A stretch of 64,000 nt of DNA from Bacteroidota bacterium (GTDB lineage: Bacteria > Bacteroidota > Bacteroidia > Bacteroidales > JAGONC01), in contig JAKLFC010000001.1 in the NCBI GenBank assembly GCA_022711405.1, positions 390,899-454,898 on the forward strand, read 5' to 3'. Shown here one piece after another: positions 17,040 to 25,374 of this stretch. Positions within the stretch are counted from its first letter, which is position 1; each line of letters begins with the position of its first letter. The notes under the pieces were generated by a model. It did not search any database and was not told where the DNA came from. It saw only the letters and a program-made list of their open reading frames with translations. The position numbers and the translations under genes were made by a program.

Positions 17040-20000
17040 ATGAGCCTATCCTCCGTCAGTATCAACAGGCCTATTTTGCCCATCGTATTTGCGATCCTCC
17101 TGATCATTTTCGGTACGGTCAGTTTCTTTCTGCTGGGTGACAGGGAATATCCTGATGTGGAGCCTCCTATTGTCAATGTATCGACCATCTACGTTGGCGC
17201 AAATGCAGAGATCATTCAGACCCAGATCACCGATCCCCTCGAGGAAGCCATCAGCGGCATAGAGGGAGTCAGGGTGATCTCTTCCCAGTCGACCGAACAA
17301 TCCAGTCTGATCACTGTGGAATTCAACATTGGGGAGGACCTGGAGCGGGCTGCCAACGATGTCAGGGATAAAGTGGCCAAGACCATCCGTTTTTTGCCCA
17401 AGGACATTGATCCTCCCATTGTGGAAAAGCTTGATGTGAATGCCAATCCGATCATTTTTATGACCGTTAAAAGTGAATCCCGTGATCTTCTGCAGGTGTA
17501 TGATATTGTCGACAGGCTGATCAAAGACCGTCTGCAGACGATCCCGGAGATCGGCGGAATAAAGGTTTTCGGAGAAAAGAAGTATTGCATGCGTCTCTGG
17601 CTGGATCCTGACCGTCTGGCAGCACATGATCTCACTCCCCTGGATGTGCAGCAGGCTGTTGTGCGCGAGAATGTCGAACTTCCTTCCGGGAGAATAGAAG
17701 GGGAGACCAGCGAGCTCAGTGTGCGGACGCTGGGACTGCTGACCACACCCGATGAGTTCAACAATCTTACCATCAGGGAGAAAGACGGATCGGTCCTGCG
17801 ATTCAGCGATCTGGGCTTTGCAGAGCTTGGAGCGGAAAATGAGCGGACCATCTTCAAGAGCGACCTTTTCCCATGCGTTGCCATTGGGGTCATTCCCCAG
17901 CCGGGAGCCAACACCATTGATATTGCCGATGAGTTCTACAAACGCATGGATGAGGTCAGGGAGGTTTTACCGCCCGATATTGACATGAGGCTTGGCTTTG
18001 ATTTCACGCTGTTTGAGCGCAATGCCATCAAGGAGGTGAAGGAAACGATGCTCCTTGCTTTCTGCCTGGTTGTCCTGATCATCTACTTTTTTCTTCGTGA
18101 CTGGCGCTCTGCGGTCATCCCTGTGATTGCCATCCCAATTTCGATCATCGCAACCTTTTTCATCATGTACCTGACCGGTATTACGATCAACGTGCTGACC
18201 CTGGTGGGGTTGATCCTTGCCATCGGGCTGGTTTGCGATGATGCCATCATCGTTCTGGAGATCATATATACAAAAGTCGACTCGGGTTTTTCTGCCATGG
18301 AGGCGGCCCATAAAGGCATCCAGGAAATCTATTTTGCCATCATATCCACGACACTGACCCTTGCGGTGGTCTTTATACCGATCATGTTCCTGCAGGGACT
18401 GACGGGTAAGCTGTTCAGGGAGTTTGCCCTCGTGGTGGCAGGCTCTGTCATGGTATCCGGTTTTGTGGCCCTCACACTTTCTCCCATGATGGGATCACGC
18501 ATCCTGACGCAGCAGCGTCATCTTAACCTGAACTGGTTCTTTAAGCTGACCGAGCCATTCTTTCTTAACCTGAACCGGCGATACCGGTATTCCCTGGCGG
18601 CGTTCATCAAATTCCGCTGGGTGATCTGGCCTGTTTTTGCCCTGGTAGCCGTACTGATCTTTCTCCTTGGAAGGGACATCCACTCTGAGCTGGCGCCTTA
18701 TGAGGACAGGTCGAATGTAAGGATCATCACCCTTGGGCCCGAAGGATCGTCGTATGAATTCATGGAGAAGTACATGGATCAATTGAGCCAATACGTGGCT
18801 GATTCGATTCCGGAAGCCACACGCAATTTTGCCATGATCGCCCCCAGTCTCAGCACCATTGATGCACCCAACAAAGGGCAGGAGATCGTTTACCTGAGCG
18901 ATCCGGATAAGAGGGACAGGACGCAGAATGAGATCTTTCAAAAGGTTTCCCGCGATCTTCAGCACATTACCGGAATCAGTGCATTTCCCTTTGAACCTCC
19001 GACCATTGGAAGCCGTTTTGCCGGACAGGCACTTCAGTTTGTGATCCAATCCTCCAATTTTGATTCGCTCAAGCGTGTGCTGCCCCTTTTTCTGGAAGAA
19101 GCCCGAAAAAGCCCCATCCTCCGTTTTGTGGATGCCAACCTCAAGATCAACAAGCCCGAGCTGCGGCTGACCATCGACAGGGACCGCGCTGCGATGATGG
19201 GGGTTTCGGTGAGGGATATTGCCACTACCCTTCAATTCGCACTCAGCGGCCAGCGTTTTGATTATTTTTACATGAACGGTAAACAGTACCAGGTGATTGG
19301 TCAGGTGGCACGTGAGTACAGGGATTCCCCTGAAGACCTTAAGTTGCTGAATGTACGAAATAACAGGGGAGAGCTGATCCCTCTTGAGAACCTCATCGTA
19401 TGGGAGGAAGGCATCAATCCCTCCACGATTTTCACATACGACAGGTATATCTCTGCGACCATCTCTGCCGGCACCGTTCCGGGAATGACGCTGGGGGATG
19501 GCATACGCGAGATGGAGCGCATAGCGGTGAAGGTTCTGCCTGCAAACTTCAGGACTGCCCTGGCAGGGCAGGCAAGGGATTACGCAGAGAGTTCGGCGAG
19601 CCTGAGGTATATCTTCATGCTGGCACTGGTGCTCATTTATCTTATTCTCGCAGCCCAGTTCAACAGCTGGCTCGATCCACTGGTCATCCTGATGACAGTG
19701 CCCCTTGCTTTGTTCGGCGCATTGCTGTCATTATGGTTCTTTGACCAGACACTCAATATTTTCAGCCAGATCGGAATCATCATGCTGATTGGCCTGGTCA
19801 CTAAAAACGGGATCCTGATCGTTGAATTTGCCAATCAGCGAAAGCTGCGAGGGAGCGATAAGTACGATGCGGTCCGCCACGCTGCCGCCACCCGGCTCAG
19901 GCCCATCCTGATGACCGCTTCGGCGACGATCCTGGGTATATTACCGATCGCACTCTCGATCGGCGCTTCCTCTGGCAGCCGACGCTCCATGGGGATCGCA

Positions 20001-20099
20001 GTGGTAGGAGGGATGCTCTTTGCCACCTTCTTTTCCCTGTATATCGTTCCTGCCCTCTATACGTATTTATCCAGAGATAATATCAAAACTATTACATAA
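17040..20099 (+). CDS. RND efflux pump, inner-membrane transporter (HAE1 type)
   Basis: The product is 1019 residues from the ATG at 17040. The frame remains open 204 nt upstream, but that part overlaps the adaptor gene and lacks RND sequence, so the internal ATG (MSLSSVSINRPILPIV) is the start. Typical 12-helix RND layout: periplasmic porter domains from about 35-330 and 550-860, and transmembrane helix 4 with the proton-relay pair in GLVCDDAIIVLE. The C-terminal half holds LVLIYLILAAQFNSWLDPLVILMTVPLA split across a helix. It exports hydrophobic compounds by proton antiport. The stop overlaps the TolC gene start by one base. Confidence 0.95.
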   Translation: MSLSSVSINRPILPIVFAILLIIFGTVSFFLLGDREYPDVEPPIVNVSTIYVGANAEIIQTQITDPLEEAISGIEGVRVISSQSTEQSSLITVEFNIGEDLERAANDVRDKVAKTIRFLPKDIDPPIVEKLDVNANPIIFMTVKSESRDLLQVYDIVDRLIKDRLQTIPEIGGIKVFGEKKYCMRLWLDPDRLAAHDLTPLDVQQAVVRENVELPSGRIEGETSELSVRTLGLLTTPDEFNNLTIREKDGSVLRFSDLGFAELGAENERTIFKSDLFPCVAIGVIPQPGANTIDIADEFYKRMDEVREVLPPDIDMRLGFDFTLFERNAIKEVKETMLLAFCLVVLIIYFFLRDWRSAVIPVIAIPISIIATFFIMYLTGITINVLTLVGLILAIGLVCDDAIIVLEIIYTKVDSGFSAMEAAHKGIQEIYFAIISTTLTLAVVFIPIMFLQGLTGKLFREFALVVAGSVMVSGFVALTLSPMMGSRILTQQRHLNLNWFFKLTEPFFLNLNRRYRYSLAAFIKFRWVIWPVFALVAVLIFLLGRDIHSELAPYEDRSNVRIITLGPEGSSYEFMEKYMDQLSQYVADSIPEATRNFAMIAPSLSTIDAPNKGQEIVYLSDPDKRDRTQNEIFQKVSRDLQHITGISAFPFEPPTIGSRFAGQALQFVIQSSNFDSLKRVLPLFLEEARKSPILRFVDANLKINKPELRLTIDRDRAAMMGVSVRDIATTLQFALSGQRFDYFYMNGKQYQVIGQVAREYRDSPEDLKLLNVRNNRGELIPLENLIVWEEGINPSTIFTYDRYISATISAGTVPGMTLGDGIREMERIAVKVLPANFRTALAGQARDYAESSASLRYIFMLALVLIYLILAAQFNSWLDPLVILMTVPLALFGALLSLWFFDQTLNIFSQIGIIMLIGLVTKNGILIVEFANQRKLRGSDKYDAVRHAAATRLRPILMTASATILGILPIALSIGASSGSRRSMGIAVVGGMLFATFFSLYIVPALYTYLSRDNIKTIT

Positions 20100-21466
20100 T
20101 GAATCCACTTTATGTGAAAAGTATGCAACCTGTCATTGACAGGCTGTATACTGCCAGAATTGCCCTGTTGATCGCCTTCATTCTTGCAGGAAACTCCGGC
20201 AGTGTCGGACAGCCGCTCCTCAGTCTCGACGATGCCATAAAAACAGGACTGGAAAGCAATTTTGGGATACGGATCGTCAGAAATGAAGAGAATATTGCCA
20301 TGAACAATAACACGGCGGGGAATGCCGGCTTTTTGCCTGAGATAAGCCTCACGGCCGGATATGAGACGAGCGTGAGGCACGCGGATGTCAGGGTTGTCTC
20401 CGGAACGGAACTCAATGAGAACGCAGCCGGCACGAACTGGGTGGATGCAGGCGTTTTTCTGAACTGGACGTTGTTCGACGGGATGAATATGTTCGTCAAC
20501 CGGAACCGGCTGGCCACATTGGAGCAAATGGGGGAACTCGAGGTCAGGATCGCCATGGAAAAGACCCTGTCCCGGATCATCATCATCTATCATGATATCG
20601 TAAGGAATCAGATGATGGAGAATGTACTCCGTGAGCAGGTGGGACTGTCGCGGGAAAGGACCCGGATCGCTGAAACCAGGAGCAGTATCGGCGCCGCTTC
20701 GGAACTGGAATACCTCAGGGCGCAGGTGGATCTGAATGCGGACGAATCGGCATTGATCCAGCAGCAGGCATATACCGAGAACGCCCGTATTGCACTCAAT
20801 GAATTACTGGCCCGTGACGCTGCCACCGCCTTCCAGGTAGAAGATACGATCCTGATACAGGAAAGCCTGGACATCAAAGCCCTGACGGATTATTGCCTCA
20901 GATCCAACACAGAATTGCAGAAAGAGAGGTACACCACGGAGCTGAACCATTTGGATCTTAAAAGCATGCAGGGTGTCCGTTATCCTGTGCTTACCCTCCG
21001 TTCAGGTTATAACTTCGTCGAAAATGAGACAGAGGCCTCGTTCATCGAGTATAACCGTCAACTGGGACCGTACATAGGGCTCTCGCTGGATTTTATTCTT
21101 TTCAATGGAATGAACCGCACCCGCGAGGTAACAAATGCCCGTATCAATATCGAAAATGCGCAGCTCAGGGAGGAAGAACTTCAGCTGAACCTGGTTGCCA
21201 TCCTGAATCAGTTTTTTAACCAGTATACCAGCGAGTTAAGGGTGATTGCCCTGGAAGAACAAAACCTGGTCCTGGCGCAGAAGAATATGGATATCGCGGG
21301 CGAAAGTTACCGGATTGGTTCCCTCTCTTCCATCGAATTGAGGGAAGTACAGGAGAATCTGCTGGAAGCCAGCAGCAGGATGATCAAGGCCTTGTTCCGT
21401 GTAAAGATCCAGGAAACAGAACTGTTGCGGCTCAGCGGGATCCTGTTGCCGGAGGGGATCAAGTAA
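20099..21466 (+). CDS. TolC family outer-membrane efflux channel
   Basis: This 455-residue protein has a signal peptide (ARIALLIAFILAGNSGSVG). It has two repeats of the TolC fold: long helices rich in Asn/Glu/Leu (LREEELQLNLVAILNQFFNQY, NMDIAGESYRIGSLSSIELREVQENLLEA) and beta-strands near residues 75-130 and 300-345. It forms the trimeric outer-membrane tunnel of the tripartite pump. The start codon ATG shares its A with the pump stop codon, so translation is coupled. The order adaptor-pump-channel is the standard one for Bacteroidota. Confidence 0.94.
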   Translation: MNPLYVKSMQPVIDRLYTARIALLIAFILAGNSGSVGQPLLSLDDAIKTGLESNFGIRIVRNEENIAMNNNTAGNAGFLPEISLTAGYETSVRHADVRVVSGTELNENAAGTNWVDAGVFLNWTLFDGMNMFVNRNRLATLEQMGELEVRIAMEKTLSRIIIIYHDIVRNQMMENVLREQVGLSRERTRIAETRSSIGAASELEYLRAQVDLNADESALIQQQAYTENARIALNELLARDAATAFQVEDTILIQESLDIKALTDYCLRSNTELQKERYTTELNHLDLKSMQGVRYPVLTLRSGYNFVENETEASFIEYNRQLGPYIGLSLDFILFNGMNRTREVTNARINIENAQLREEELQLNLVAILNQFFNQYTSELRVIALEEQNLVLAQKNMDIAGESYRIGSLSSIELREVQENLLEASSRMIKALFRVKIQETELLRLSGILLPEGIK

Positions 21467-21490
21467 ACTACACTTCCCTGTGTCGGCCTT

Positions 21491-21546
21491 TTAATTTGTA
21501 ATCTGGAATTTGTTTGGATTTTGGTCTTTGTGATTTGGAATTTGTT
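21491..21546. repeat. Low-complexity GGAATTTGTTTGGATT phrase repeat
   Basis: Units of (t)ggaatttg, tttggatttt and gatttggaa fill the spacer between the convergent TolC gene and the small membrane protein gene. The same class occurs at four other gene borders in the window. Confidence 0.6.
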
Positions 21547-21550
21547 CAGG

Positions 21551-21895
21551 TCACTCCAGCACATTCACTTCCAGTATCTGTATTAGTCCCTCTATCGATT
21601 GTCTGACGACAATAACAGACTCGCCTTTTTTAAGAGGCTGGCTGCCCACATTTCGCATGTCGTACTGGCAGTTGTGGGCGTCGGTGAATACGCAGCTCTC
21701 CCGTGGCCTTAGCGGGCAGGGGCTTTTAAATACCTCTCCCTGCTGGTAGACTTTGATGGGACAGATAATGCTCATGGTCCCGCCAGCATCTTTGACCTCA
21801 CCCTTCCTCGGTAAAAGGATGATCAACGCAACCGCTCCAAGGATCAAGGCTACGATGACCGTCCAGACAAGTTTTTTTCTTTTTGAAAGATACAT
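21551..21895 (-). CDS. Small single-pass membrane protein, unknown function
   Basis: This 114-residue protein has a basic N-terminus (MYLSKRKK), one transmembrane helix (about 10-29, WTVIVALILGAVALIILL) and an extracytoplasmic domain with four cysteines, in CPIKVY, SPCPLRP, SCVF and NCQYD, which could form two disulfides. The C-terminus is beta-like (GESVIVVRQSIEGLIQILEVNVLE). I do not recognise the family. It is the last of three leftward genes for small membrane or envelope proteins. Confidence 0.68.
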   Translation of the reverse strand: MYLSKRKKLVWTVIVALILGAVALIILLPRKGEVKDAGGTMSIICPIKVYQQGEVFKSPCPLRPRESCVFTDAHNCQYDMRNVGSQPLKKGESVIVVRQSIEGLIQILEVNVLE

Positions 21896-21919
21896 AAACT
21901 GACTGATTTGATGATGTCC

Positions 21920-22210
21920 TTATTTTTTCCAGCGGCAACCAGACCGGGCCCCCCCGCTATAAAAGATCATAGCTCCCAGGATGAATCCCAGGTTGTATAA
22001 CTTGCCCACATTGTTCACCTCATAGATCGTCACGTTATCATTGAACAGGCTGATAATAAAGGTAAAAAAGGATATGAATCCGTGCCAGAGACCTGCCCAG
22101 AAATTGGCTGCTGCTGCATCGAATTTTTCATTGCCGGGTGCACAGGAGGTCAGGATCAGGAACAATGCTACGAATAAAAGCAGCGTGTGAGAAGGTAGGA
22201 GCTTTTTCAT
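21920..22210 (-). CDS. Small conserved lipoprotein
   Basis: This 96-residue protein has a lipoprotein signal ending in LILTSC (acylated Cys at about residue 23). The mature part has one hydrophobic segment, FWAGLWHGFISFFTFIISLF, followed by NDNVTIYEVNNVGKLYNLGF and a second short hydrophobic stretch. I have the impression of a conserved small Bacteroidota family, from the FWAGLWHG...FIISLF...YNLGF pattern, but know no function. It lies 24 nt upstream of the next leftward gene. Confidence 0.7.
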   Translation of the reverse strand: MKKLLPSHTLLLFVALFLILTSCAPGNEKFDAAAANFWAGLWHGFISFFTFIISLFNDNVTIYEVNNVGKLYNLGFILGAMIFYSGGARSGCRWKK

Positions 22211-22256
22211 TGTTAAATTGTTAAATTGTTAAACTGTTAAATTGTTAAATTGTTAT
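22211..22256. repeat. Low-complexity TTAAATTGTTAAATTG repeat
   Basis: Five near-perfect 10-nt units gttaaattgt lie directly upstream of the small lipoprotein start codon. They match the tract at 678-728. Confidence 0.75.
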
Positions 22257-22319
22257 TCTGTCAATGGACACACTGTTGATATCTGTGGAGAGGGGGATCC
22301 GGCATGAGTGGAGCAGGGG

Positions 22320-22763
22320 TTAGGGATCACTTTCGGAACTCTTTCCTGCATACCTTATTGCGGTGACAAGCTCGGTCAGGATGGAGATCAGGCCCAGGAT
22401 CATGACAACCAGGAGTATGATCTTCACGATCCTGTTGAGCTGTTCGGTTGGAAAATTAAAGGGAAAGACGACATAGAACATGATCGCGGAAAGCGAAAAG
22501 GCAATGTTCGTTATGGCCTTCAACAAATGCCGGAACCATTTGGGATCGTACAGCAAAAACACGGCATAGGCGATAATGGCTGCATAGAAGGAGGCACGAA
22601 TGTACCAGAGCAGGCTGTCGTATTCTTCGGTCAGAAAGGGGACATTCCAATCGTAAAGATGGAGCATGATGTACATACAAATGAACTGCACAACGATGGT
22701 GATGATGTAACCCAAACGTCTTGCGGGCAGTGATTTCGCTTTTTTATCAGTGATTGATTCCAT
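22320..22763 (-). CDS. Four-helix membrane protein, unknown function
   Basis: This 147-residue protein has four hydrophobic segments: YIITIVVQFICMYIMLHLY, SFYAAIIAYAVFLLY, ITNIAFSLSAIMFYVVFPF and IILLVVMILGLISILTEL. The ends are charged and cytoplasmic-looking. I see no motif that assigns a family. It is first of the three leftward small genes and faces away from the DUF3127 gene across an AT-rich 117-nt spacer. Confidence 0.72.
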   Translation of the reverse strand: MESITDKKAKSLPARRLGYIITIVVQFICMYIMLHLYDWNVPFLTEEYDSLLWYIRASFYAAIIAYAVFLLYDPKWFRHLLKAITNIAFSLSAIMFYVVFPFNFPTEQLNRIVKIILLVVMILGLISILTELVTAIRYAGKSSESDP

Positions 22764-22852
22764 AAAATGTTAAAAAACATATAAAAATAAACAAAATGTC
22801 CTAAGATTGGATTTATGACCGTAAACTTGTATGAAATTTCTGTTTTTATTTG

Positions 22853-22860
22853 TACTTTTG
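22853..22860 (+). promoter_or_regulatory. Candidate -7 box of the DUF3127 gene
   Basis: TACTTTTG is an exact TAnnTTTG match 20 nt before the ATG at 22881. The nearest TTG upstream (22827-22829) is spaced by 23 nt. Confidence 0.45.
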
Positions 22861-22880
22861 ATTTCACCAAAAAAAAGATT

Positions 22881-23273
22881 ATGCATCTGAGCGGGAAACT
22901 CATTTCCATTTTACCAGAAGTACACGGAGATGGAAGAAACGGACCCTGGAAGAAACAGGAATTCATTATTGAGACGGAGGAGAGCTATCCAAAAAAGATC
23001 TGTATTTCAAGCTGGAATGACCGTGTGGAATTGAACCAGGATCTCCTTTACAAGCCGGTGAAGGTGGAAGTAACGATCGAGAGCCGTGAATTCAACGGGC
23101 GGTGGTATACGGATGTAAGAGCCGTATCCATGCAGGTGGAGAAGCCTGAAGCCCGCGCAGCAGATGCAGATGAGCGGTCAGCCAGGAGAGCTGAAACAAA
23201 CGATGAGATCACAGAGGATACGTCAAACAGGGCATCCATGCGGATGGAAGTGGAGGATGACCTTCCTTTCTGA
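22881..23273 (+). CDS. DUF3127 OB-fold protein with SSB-like C-terminal tail
   Basis: The product is 130 residues from the ATG at 22881; an earlier in-frame ATG at 22815 precedes the promoter box and is rejected. Residues 1-85 (MHLSGKLISILPEV, GPWKKQEFIIETEESYPKKICISSWND, RWYTDVRAVSMQVE) form the DUF3127 beta-barrel, an OB-fold relative of single-stranded-DNA-binding protein. A disordered acidic linker follows and the protein ends EVEDDLPF, which closely resembles the SSB tip (DDDIPF) that docks DNA-repair enzymes. Nucleic-acid binding and partner recruitment are inferred. No replication gene is adjacent. Confidence 0.88.
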   Translation: MHLSGKLISILPEVHGDGRNGPWKKQEFIIETEESYPKKICISSWNDRVELNQDLLYKPVKVEVTIESREFNGRWYTDVRAVSMQVEKPEARAADADERSARRAETNDEITEDTSNRASMRMEVEDDLPF

Positions 23274-23329
23274 TGATCGAACAAAAACTGACGTCACTTG
23301 TTTAGTTTTTAATTCCTTATTTACGTACC

Positions 23330-23917
23330 ATGAAAAAGTTTGCCTTGGGGATTATCCTTTTCCTTTCCCTCGCATTTACCGTGACTTCTCAGGTTAAACT
23401 GGAAAAATCTGAGATGAACCCTGCTTTGCTGATCATTGACACACAGAATGCATTTATGCCAATGATGTCGAAGGAGGATCAGGAACGTGCCGTACAAATG
23501 ATGAATTATGTCCTGACGATGTTCAGACAGCTTAACCTGCCCATCATCAGGATCTACCATTCCAGTGCAGAATATGGTGTCACACCGGATGTTCCCGAAT
23601 TTGAATACCCGGAATCCATCCAGATCAAGCAGGAGGATCTCAGGGTGATCAAAACCTACCCCAGCGCTTTTGTCAGAACCAACCTGGATTCGCTGCTGAA
23701 AGCCAGGGAAATCAATACCTTGTTCTTATGCGGATTAAGCTCCGTTGGCTGTGTACTGGCCACCTATATGGATGCATTTTCATACGACTACCAGGCCTTT
23801 ATGATAAAGGATGCCATGTTAAGTCATGATGCGGAATACACCGATCAGATCGAGGGCATGTTTAATGCCCTGGACCTGGAAACCATCATGTTCATGCTTA
23901 AGATCAGCAGCCAATAA
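23330..23917 (+). CDS. Exported isochorismatase-family cysteine hydrolase
   Basis: This 195-residue protein has the isochorismatase/nicotinamidase triad in order: Asp in ALLIIDTQNAF, Lys in LRVIKTYPSAF and Cys in CGLSSVGCVLATYMDAF. The family hydrolyses amides or vinyl ethers of small molecules. Unusually, the N-terminus is a clear signal peptide (MKKFALGIILFLSLAFTVTSQ), which predicts periplasmic action. The substrate is unknown. The gene is apparently monocistronic. Confidence 0.87.
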   Translation: MKKFALGIILFLSLAFTVTSQVKLEKSEMNPALLIIDTQNAFMPMMSKEDQERAVQMMNYVLTMFRQLNLPIIRIYHSSAEYGVTPDVPEFEYPESIQIKQEDLRVIKTYPSAFVRTNLDSLLKAREINTLFLCGLSSVGCVLATYMDAFSYDYQAFMIKDAMLSHDAEYTDQIEGMFNALDLETIMFMLKISSQ

Positions 23918-24031
23918 GCTGATGTAGGATCATCGAATACCGGAAGGATATGCCGTACGTGGACAGCTCATTGAATTCTTAAAAGATATTACAGGCAGGA
24001 AAATATGTTAAACCTTAAAAACCAAATAATT

Positions 24032-25366
24032 ATGAAAAAATTGTTTACTATTGGTATCATAGCTTTTATCAGCATGATCGGATCATTTGCTGCGAGCGCA
24101 CAGACTAATCCGGGCATAAGGAAGGATGTCCTTAATAATCCGTATTTAAGCAAACTGGCCGAATACCTCGGTCCGGAAAGTATCCTGGCTGAAGGGCTTC
24201 CGCAAAAGACATGGGGCTATTACTGGATAACGGACTGGGAATTGCAAACGTATGTGGAAACGTCGTATTATCCGAATGGAAATGTTCACACTGAACTGGA
24301 TTATGATATCACCACTAATCTGCCCACGGCCCGGTGGACCTATACCTACCAGGGACCTGACGGATCTGGTCAGCTGACGGAAATGCTTGGAGAATCAAAC
24401 GAAACAGGGTCATGGGAGAATTCCATGAAATATTCCATTTCGTATGACTCGCATGGTAATATAAGTGAAGTGGCCGCCTATATGTGGACCGGAGACTCAT
24501 GGTGGATCGTGTTCGGGTACCAGTCCATCTATGGCTATACGCCTCAGGATTATGTTTCTTCCATCACGTCAAAGACCTATGACTTCATGTCGGGATGGGT
24601 GTGGGATACAAAGGATATTTATACGCTTGACGGGAACGGATATCCTACTCAGGTACTATCACAGGTTTACAACGGAGCCTGGGCAGATTCTTCGAGGTAC
24701 ATTGATATTGACTGGTACGAATATTTTCCGCAGGTTGGTTACGGGAGCTTTGAATATTATGTGGAGGAGTTATGGGATGGAGGTGCATGGATCACAAACC
24801 TCCGGGAATTGACCGATTATGACGGAACAGGCGGCTGGGTGATGACCAACCAGGTCTATACGGGTGGCTGGGTGAATTCATTTCGTGAAACGATGACTGT
24901 CCAGAATAACAGGCCTACCCTCTATAAGTACGAGGATTGGGTTGACGGTGCCTGGTTCCAGTCCGGGGGAGAAAAGTATTTCTATACGTTCACAGGGGAT
25001 AACCTTACCGAGGAGATCATTCAGACCTACGATTCCGGTTTGCCTGGTTATGTGAACTATTCCAAGTACGTCTACAGTGATTTCTTTTACACCACCGGGC
25101 TCACTGAGACCATCTCCGCCTCTGCATTTCGTATCTATCCCAATCCGGTGCAGAATGACATGACCATTCAGGTGGACAGCGAAGTGTCGGCTGAGTATTA
25201 TTTCGAGGTGCTCAACCTCACAGGTCAGGTAGTTGCATGTGCAACCCTTGACCTGAGTACATCCCACATGATTATCATTCCTGTCGGCAATTTGCCAAAT
25301 GGTGTGTACATAGTACGGGCAAGCGCAGGTGATCAATTGATTACCAGTAAGTTTCTTAAAGAATAA
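24032..25366 (+). CDS. T9SS-secreted protein with type A sorting domain
   Basis: The product is 444 residues from the ATG at 24032, which begins the signal peptide MKKLFTIGIIAFISMIGSFAAS; an ATG 27 nt earlier is less likely. The body (about 60-360) has repeated Trp/Tyr-rich strands of the pattern GGWVNSFRETMT, GAWADSSRYIDI and GAWFQSGGEKYF, resembling a beta-solenoid or YD-type repeat. The last 80 residues (IYPNPVQNDMTIQV...LPNGVYIVRA...KFLKE) are a type A sorting domain that directs type IX secretion and surface attachment. Function is unknown. The gene lies 8 nt upstream of another T9SS cargo gene. Confidence 0.87.
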   Translation: MKKLFTIGIIAFISMIGSFAASAQTNPGIRKDVLNNPYLSKLAEYLGPESILAEGLPQKTWGYYWITDWELQTYVETSYYPNGNVHTELDYDITTNLPTARWTYTYQGPDGSGQLTEMLGESNETGSWENSMKYSISYDSHGNISEVAAYMWTGDSWWIVFGYQSIYGYTPQDYVSSITSKTYDFMSGWVWDTKDIYTLDGNGYPTQVLSQVYNGAWADSSRYIDIDWYEYFPQVGYGSFEYYVEELWDGGAWITNLRELTDYDGTGGWVMTNQVYTGGWVNSFRETMTVQNNRPTLYKYEDWVDGAWFQSGGEKYFYTFTGDNLTEEIIQTYDSGLPGYVNYSKYVYSDFFYTTGLTETISASAFRIYPNPVQNDMTIQVDSEVSAEYYFEVLNLTGQVVACATLDLSTSHMIIIPVGNLPNGVYIVRASAGDQLITSKFLKE

Positions 25367-25374
25367 ATAACTTG

